A stretch of 64,000 bases of DNA. It comes from Pseudomonas costantinii. GTDB taxonomy: Bacteria > Pseudomonadota > Gammaproteobacteria > Pseudomonadales > Pseudomonadaceae. The stretch covers positions 62,001 to 126,000 of the forward strand of contig NZ_MDDR01000022.1 in NCBI RefSeq assembly GCF_001870435.1, in the 5' to 3' direction. Numbering within the stretch: position 1 is the first letter of the stretch; every line of letters begins with the position of its first letter. Position numbers and translations under genes: made by a program. The notes beneath the pieces are model-generated. The model was not told where the DNA came from and made no database searches. It saw only the letters and a list, made by a program, of their open reading frames with translations. Shown here one piece after another: positions 61,731-64,000 of the stretch.

Positions 61731-62451
61731 TTTTGGCCGAATCCGACAACGGTGCCGCGCGACTGATCCACCCTAGTCCTCCACCCACGTGGAGGACACC
61801 ACCATGAACACCATTGCTATATATCGGCATCAGCCATGGAATAAGGGGAAGCTTGTTGGGCAGAAAGCTCCGCTCCGAGTCAGGGATATCTGGGCCATCC
61901 GAGTAAGGCTCCAGCTTGCTGAGAAGACGAGGGATTTGGCGCTGTTCAATTTGGCTATCGACAGCAAGCTGCGTGCCTGTGACTTAACCAAGCTGTGAGT
62001 ACGAGACATAGGTCACGGGCTATCGTGATGCAGCAGAAAACCCATCATCCTGTGCAATTTGAAATTACTGAGCAAACCCGAACGGTTCTGGAGGCCTGGA
62101 TGCATCAGGCGTGCCTCCGCAGCGAGGACTTCCTATTTACGAGTCGACTGCACGGATCAGACCATCTATCCACCAGGCAATATGCTCGGATCGTCAAAGC
62201 TTGGGTGACGGCTATTGGCCTTGACCCAACCATGTACGGTACTCACACGTTGAGGCGAACCAAGGCAACGCTGATCTATCGCAGGACGAAAAATCTGAGA
62301 GCTATCCAGCTCTTGCTTGGTCATACGAAGCTTGAAAGCACCGTCAGATACCTGGGAATCGAAGTCGATGATGCTTTGGAAATGGCAGAACAGACCGAGG
62401 TGTGACCACCACCGCGACGGTTGATTCTAGAATGTCGCTATCCGGCCAAAA
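61731..62451. repeat. Inverted repeats flanking the broken recombinase
   Basis: TTTTGGCCGAATCCGACA at 61731-61748 is matched in reverse complement by 62433-62451, which on the minus strand reads TTTTGGCCGGATAGCGACA. The two sites bracket the disrupted tyrosine recombinase (61804-62405) symmetrically, 55 bases before it and 27 bases after it. The left copy continues the TGACCGCTTTTGGCCG repeat also present at 49178. This suggests a small recombinase-based element with its own ends. Confidence 0.6.
61804..62405 (+). pseudogene. Small tyrosine recombinase, disrupted
   Basis: The first part (61804-61998) encodes MNTIAIYRHQPWNKGKLVGQ through KLRACDLTKL and stops at TGA. The frame then continues V-R-D-I for four codons, after which the homology moves to another frame as SRAIVMQQKT and runs to 62405 (HTLRRTKATLIYRR, LLLGHTKLESTVRYLGIEVDDALEMAEQTEV). 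An intact copy has Arg where the TGA lies and about six more codons at the junction, so a nonsense change plus a small deletion broke the gene. The catalytic Arg/His/Tyr part is preserved in the second piece, which could start at an internal GTG, but it lacks the N-terminal portion. Confidence 0.8.
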
Positions 62452-62535
62452 CCAGACACTTCATCGCGGAGCATTAAGTTTCAACTGAGCCACTGCCCAA
62501 TTAGGGATGCGACGTTTACAGCGAATTCGGCTGCT

Positions 62536-62555
62536 GCATGAGTTAACGTTCATGC
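62536..62555. promoter_or_regulatory. Candidate LysR operator upstream of the regulator gene
   Basis: GCATGA-GTTAACGT-TCATGC, a perfect 6-bp inverted repeat with 8-bp spacing, 36 bases before the LysR start at 62592. It shares the 10-mer CGTTCATGCT (62547-62556) with the site at 63504-63519 before the transporter gene. Confidence 0.55.
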
Positions 62556-62591
62556 TCGCACTTTTTCGAGAACTCGCTGGATACCGCCCCT

Positions 62592-63491
62592 ATGAGAGAC
62601 CTGCCGCCCACCGCGACCCTGCGCGCATTTGAAGTTGCTACCCGCCACCCTACATTTACTGCAGCCGCACAGGAGCTACATGTTACACAAAGCGCGGTCA
62701 GTCACCAGCTCAAGCATCTGGAGGCGCTTTGGGGAGTGCAGTTGTTTGAGCGTGGCAAGGCGTTACGACTCACGGCAGCGGGGGCCACGCTGGCACCCAT
62801 CGTGCGGGAATTTTTCATCAGCCTTGAGGCGACTCTGGGCGATCTGCGCGAGCAAAAAGGCAGGGTTCGACTCAGCGTCAGCACCACCTATTCGTTCGCT
62901 CTCAAATGGCTGCTGCCACGCTTGCCGCGTCTCTCTCGTCAGCACCCCGAGCTGCTGGTCTCGTTGGACACCACCGACAAAATCATCCACTTCTCTCACC
63001 GCCAGGCTGACGTTGCGATCAGGCTCGGTAAGGGAAGTTACCCAGGGCTGCATTCGGAGTTCCTTTTTGGAGAACAGGTATTTCCTGTGGCCAGCCCCGA
63101 ACTGCTGGGGCGCGTTGGGACACCGCAGAGCCCCGCAGAGTTGTTGCATTTCCCGCTGCTGAATCGGGACGGTGCCGAGTTGGTACCAAAGTGGGAGGTT
63201 TGGTTTCAAGCCGTCGGGCTGGCCTATGTGCCGCTTCACGAAAGCGTCAGATTTGGCGATACCAACATGACGGTGGAGGCGGCCTTGCTCGGCCAAGGCG
63301 TTGCATTGGTGCGCAGCGGGCATGTCGAGAACGAAATCAGCGATGGCCGTTTGGTTCGGCTGTTTGATGTGCCGCTTCCATCACCGCTTGCTTACTACTT
63401 CGTGTGCCCCAAGGGCATTGAATCGCAGCCGCACATCGCCAGCTTTCGCCAATGGTTAGTCAATGAGGCACTGAAAGTACGACAGATATAA
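62592..63491 (+). CDS. LysR-family transcriptional regulator (GcvA-like)
   Basis: A 299-residue regulator. Winged HTH at ~5-65 (TLRAFEVATRHPTFTAAAQELHVTQSAVSHQLKHLE, the GcvA-type pattern) and an effector domain (~90-295) with RQADVAIRLGKG and AALLGQGVALVRSG. It is likely to control itself and the adjacent EamA transporter gene, because look-alike palindromes lie upstream of both. The inducer is unknown; GcvA-like regulators often respond to amino acids or aromatic acids. Confidence 0.92.
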   Translation: MRDLPPTATLRAFEVATRHPTFTAAAQELHVTQSAVSHQLKHLEALWGVQLFERGKALRLTAAGATLAPIVREFFISLEATLGDLREQKGRVRLSVSTTYSFALKWLLPRLPRLSRQHPELLVSLDTTDKIIHFSHRQADVAIRLGKGSYPGLHSEFLFGEQVFPVASPELLGRVGTPQSPAELLHFPLLNRDGAELVPKWEVWFQAVGLAYVPLHESVRFGDTNMTVEAALLGQGVALVRSGHVENEISDGRLVRLFDVPLPSPLAYYFVCPKGIESQPHIASFRQWLVNEALKVRQI

Positions 63492-63503
63492 CAGAGAGAC
63501 ATG

Positions 63504-63519
63504 AGCATTCGTTCATGCT
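63504..63519. promoter_or_regulatory. Candidate LysR operator upstream of the EamA gene
   Basis: AGCAT-TCGTTC-ATGCT is a perfect 5-bp inverted repeat, ending 52 bases before the transporter ATG at 63572. It contains CGTTCATGCT, identical to the copy before the LysR gene. Confidence 0.55.
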
Positions 63520-63571
63520 GCGATGAGGAGACTTCGCTTTAGCCCCGGCGCCGGATTGCCTAAAGTGGCGC

Positions 63572-64000
63572 ATGCCTATTCATCTCATCTTCCTTGTGCT
63601 TTTCGCCGCGCTCCTGCACGCCAGCTGGAACGCGCTGCTGCGTAGCGGCGCTGATCGGCTGTGGTCCATGACGGTGATGTGCATTGCCATCGCCATCACC
63701 AGTGTCGTTGCCGCAGCGTTCATGGTGCCCCCCGCGATTGAAAGCTGGGGCTACGCGGTGCTTTCGGGGGGGCTGCATGTGGGCTACAACCTGTTTCTGG
63801 TTCGCAGTTACCGAGTCGGCGACCTGGGGCAGATCTATCCGATTTCACGTGGTTCGTCTCCGGTGCTGATCACCTTGGGGGCAGCCGTTTTTGCCGGAGA
63901 AAGCATAACGCCTGGCGAGTTACTCGGCGTTACGCTGGTGTCAGTCGGGATTATTTCGTTGGCCTTCAGAGGGCGCAGTCTGTCGGGCCCCAGCCTGCCC
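63572..64000 (+). CDS. EamA/DMT-family transporter, 5' part
   Basis: The first 143 codons of a drug/metabolite-type transporter; the gene continues beyond the window. Visible are four to five TM helices, the N-terminal LLHASWNALLRSGADRLWSM, and YRVGDLGQIYPISRGSSPVL, the conserved TM4 region of EamA proteins. The family exports amino acids, nucleotides or small metabolites. The start at 63572 lacks a strong ribosome-binding site. It lies 80 bases after the LysR stop in the same direction. Confidence 0.85.
   Translation, partial: MPIHLIFLVLFAALLHASWNALLRSGADRLWSMTVMCIAIAITSVVAAAFMVPPAIESWGYAVLSGGLHVGYNLFLVRSYRVGDLGQIYPISRGSSPVLITLGAAVFAGESITPGELLGVTLVSVGIISLAFRGRSLSGPSLP

Overview
The window is a bacterial chromosome segment of about 60% G+C with the gene content, small-protein families and intergenic repeats of the Pseudomonas fluorescens species complex. 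I see no rRNA, tRNA, CRISPR array or intact prophage. Assignments rest on reading the sequence; no database search was possible.

Layout. (1) 1-2110: the N-terminal ~700 codons of a very large toxin-like protein, cut by the window edge. (2) 2387-12143: a signalling block with a triple-receiver hybrid kinase, a CheR-type methyltransferase, a CheB-type methylesterase, a receiver-kinase and a lone receiver. A convergent operon holds a second hybrid kinase and a KaiC-like double ATPase. No chemoreceptor, CheA or CheW is present. (3) 12287-14312: a TPR/HEAT protein and a bestrophin channel. (4) 14555-22719: branched-chain acyl-CoA catabolism, as a five-gene isoleucine-type operon (+) facing a two-gene valine-type operon (-). 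(5) 22851-33518: an HPP membrane protein, then the lipid A aminoarabinose operon (arnC-A-D-T-E-F-ugd) plus a second ArnT-like transferase. The aminotransferase gene arnB is absent. (6) 33988-37405: a periplasmic protein, an intact orphan tyrosine recombinase behind a perfect inverted repeat, a DUF2790 protein and a Bcr/CflA exporter. (7) 37746-40797: an A+T-richer accessory patch with two lipoproteins, a UvrD-helicase scrap, a DUF4238 remnant and an IS3-type end. (8) 40799-47699: a two-component system divergent from a PepSY / DUF2271 / PepSY-flavoreductase / ApbE cluster, followed by a VIT/CCC1 metal transporter. (9) 47774-49126: small proteins and a reductase pseudogene.

(10) 49364-61687 is the most coherent and interesting part. 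It is a low-oxygen/stress island of genes for an ArcD-like antiporter, Hsp20, four tandem-domain universal stress proteins, an FNR-family iron-sulfur regulator, a GNAT acetyltransferase, an OprI-like lipoprotein, a PAS-GGDEF protein, a DUF4010/MgtC membrane protein, a small protein and a zinc alcohol dehydrogenase. Seven FNR/Anr-type boxes (YTGAT-N4-ATCAR and close variants) precede these genes. The local regulator has a non-standard recognition helix (E-T-I-C-R rather than E-x-x-S-R).

(11) 61731-64000: a disrupted tyrosine recombinase between inverted repeats, a LysR regulator with look-alike operators on both sides, and the start of an EamA transporter gene.
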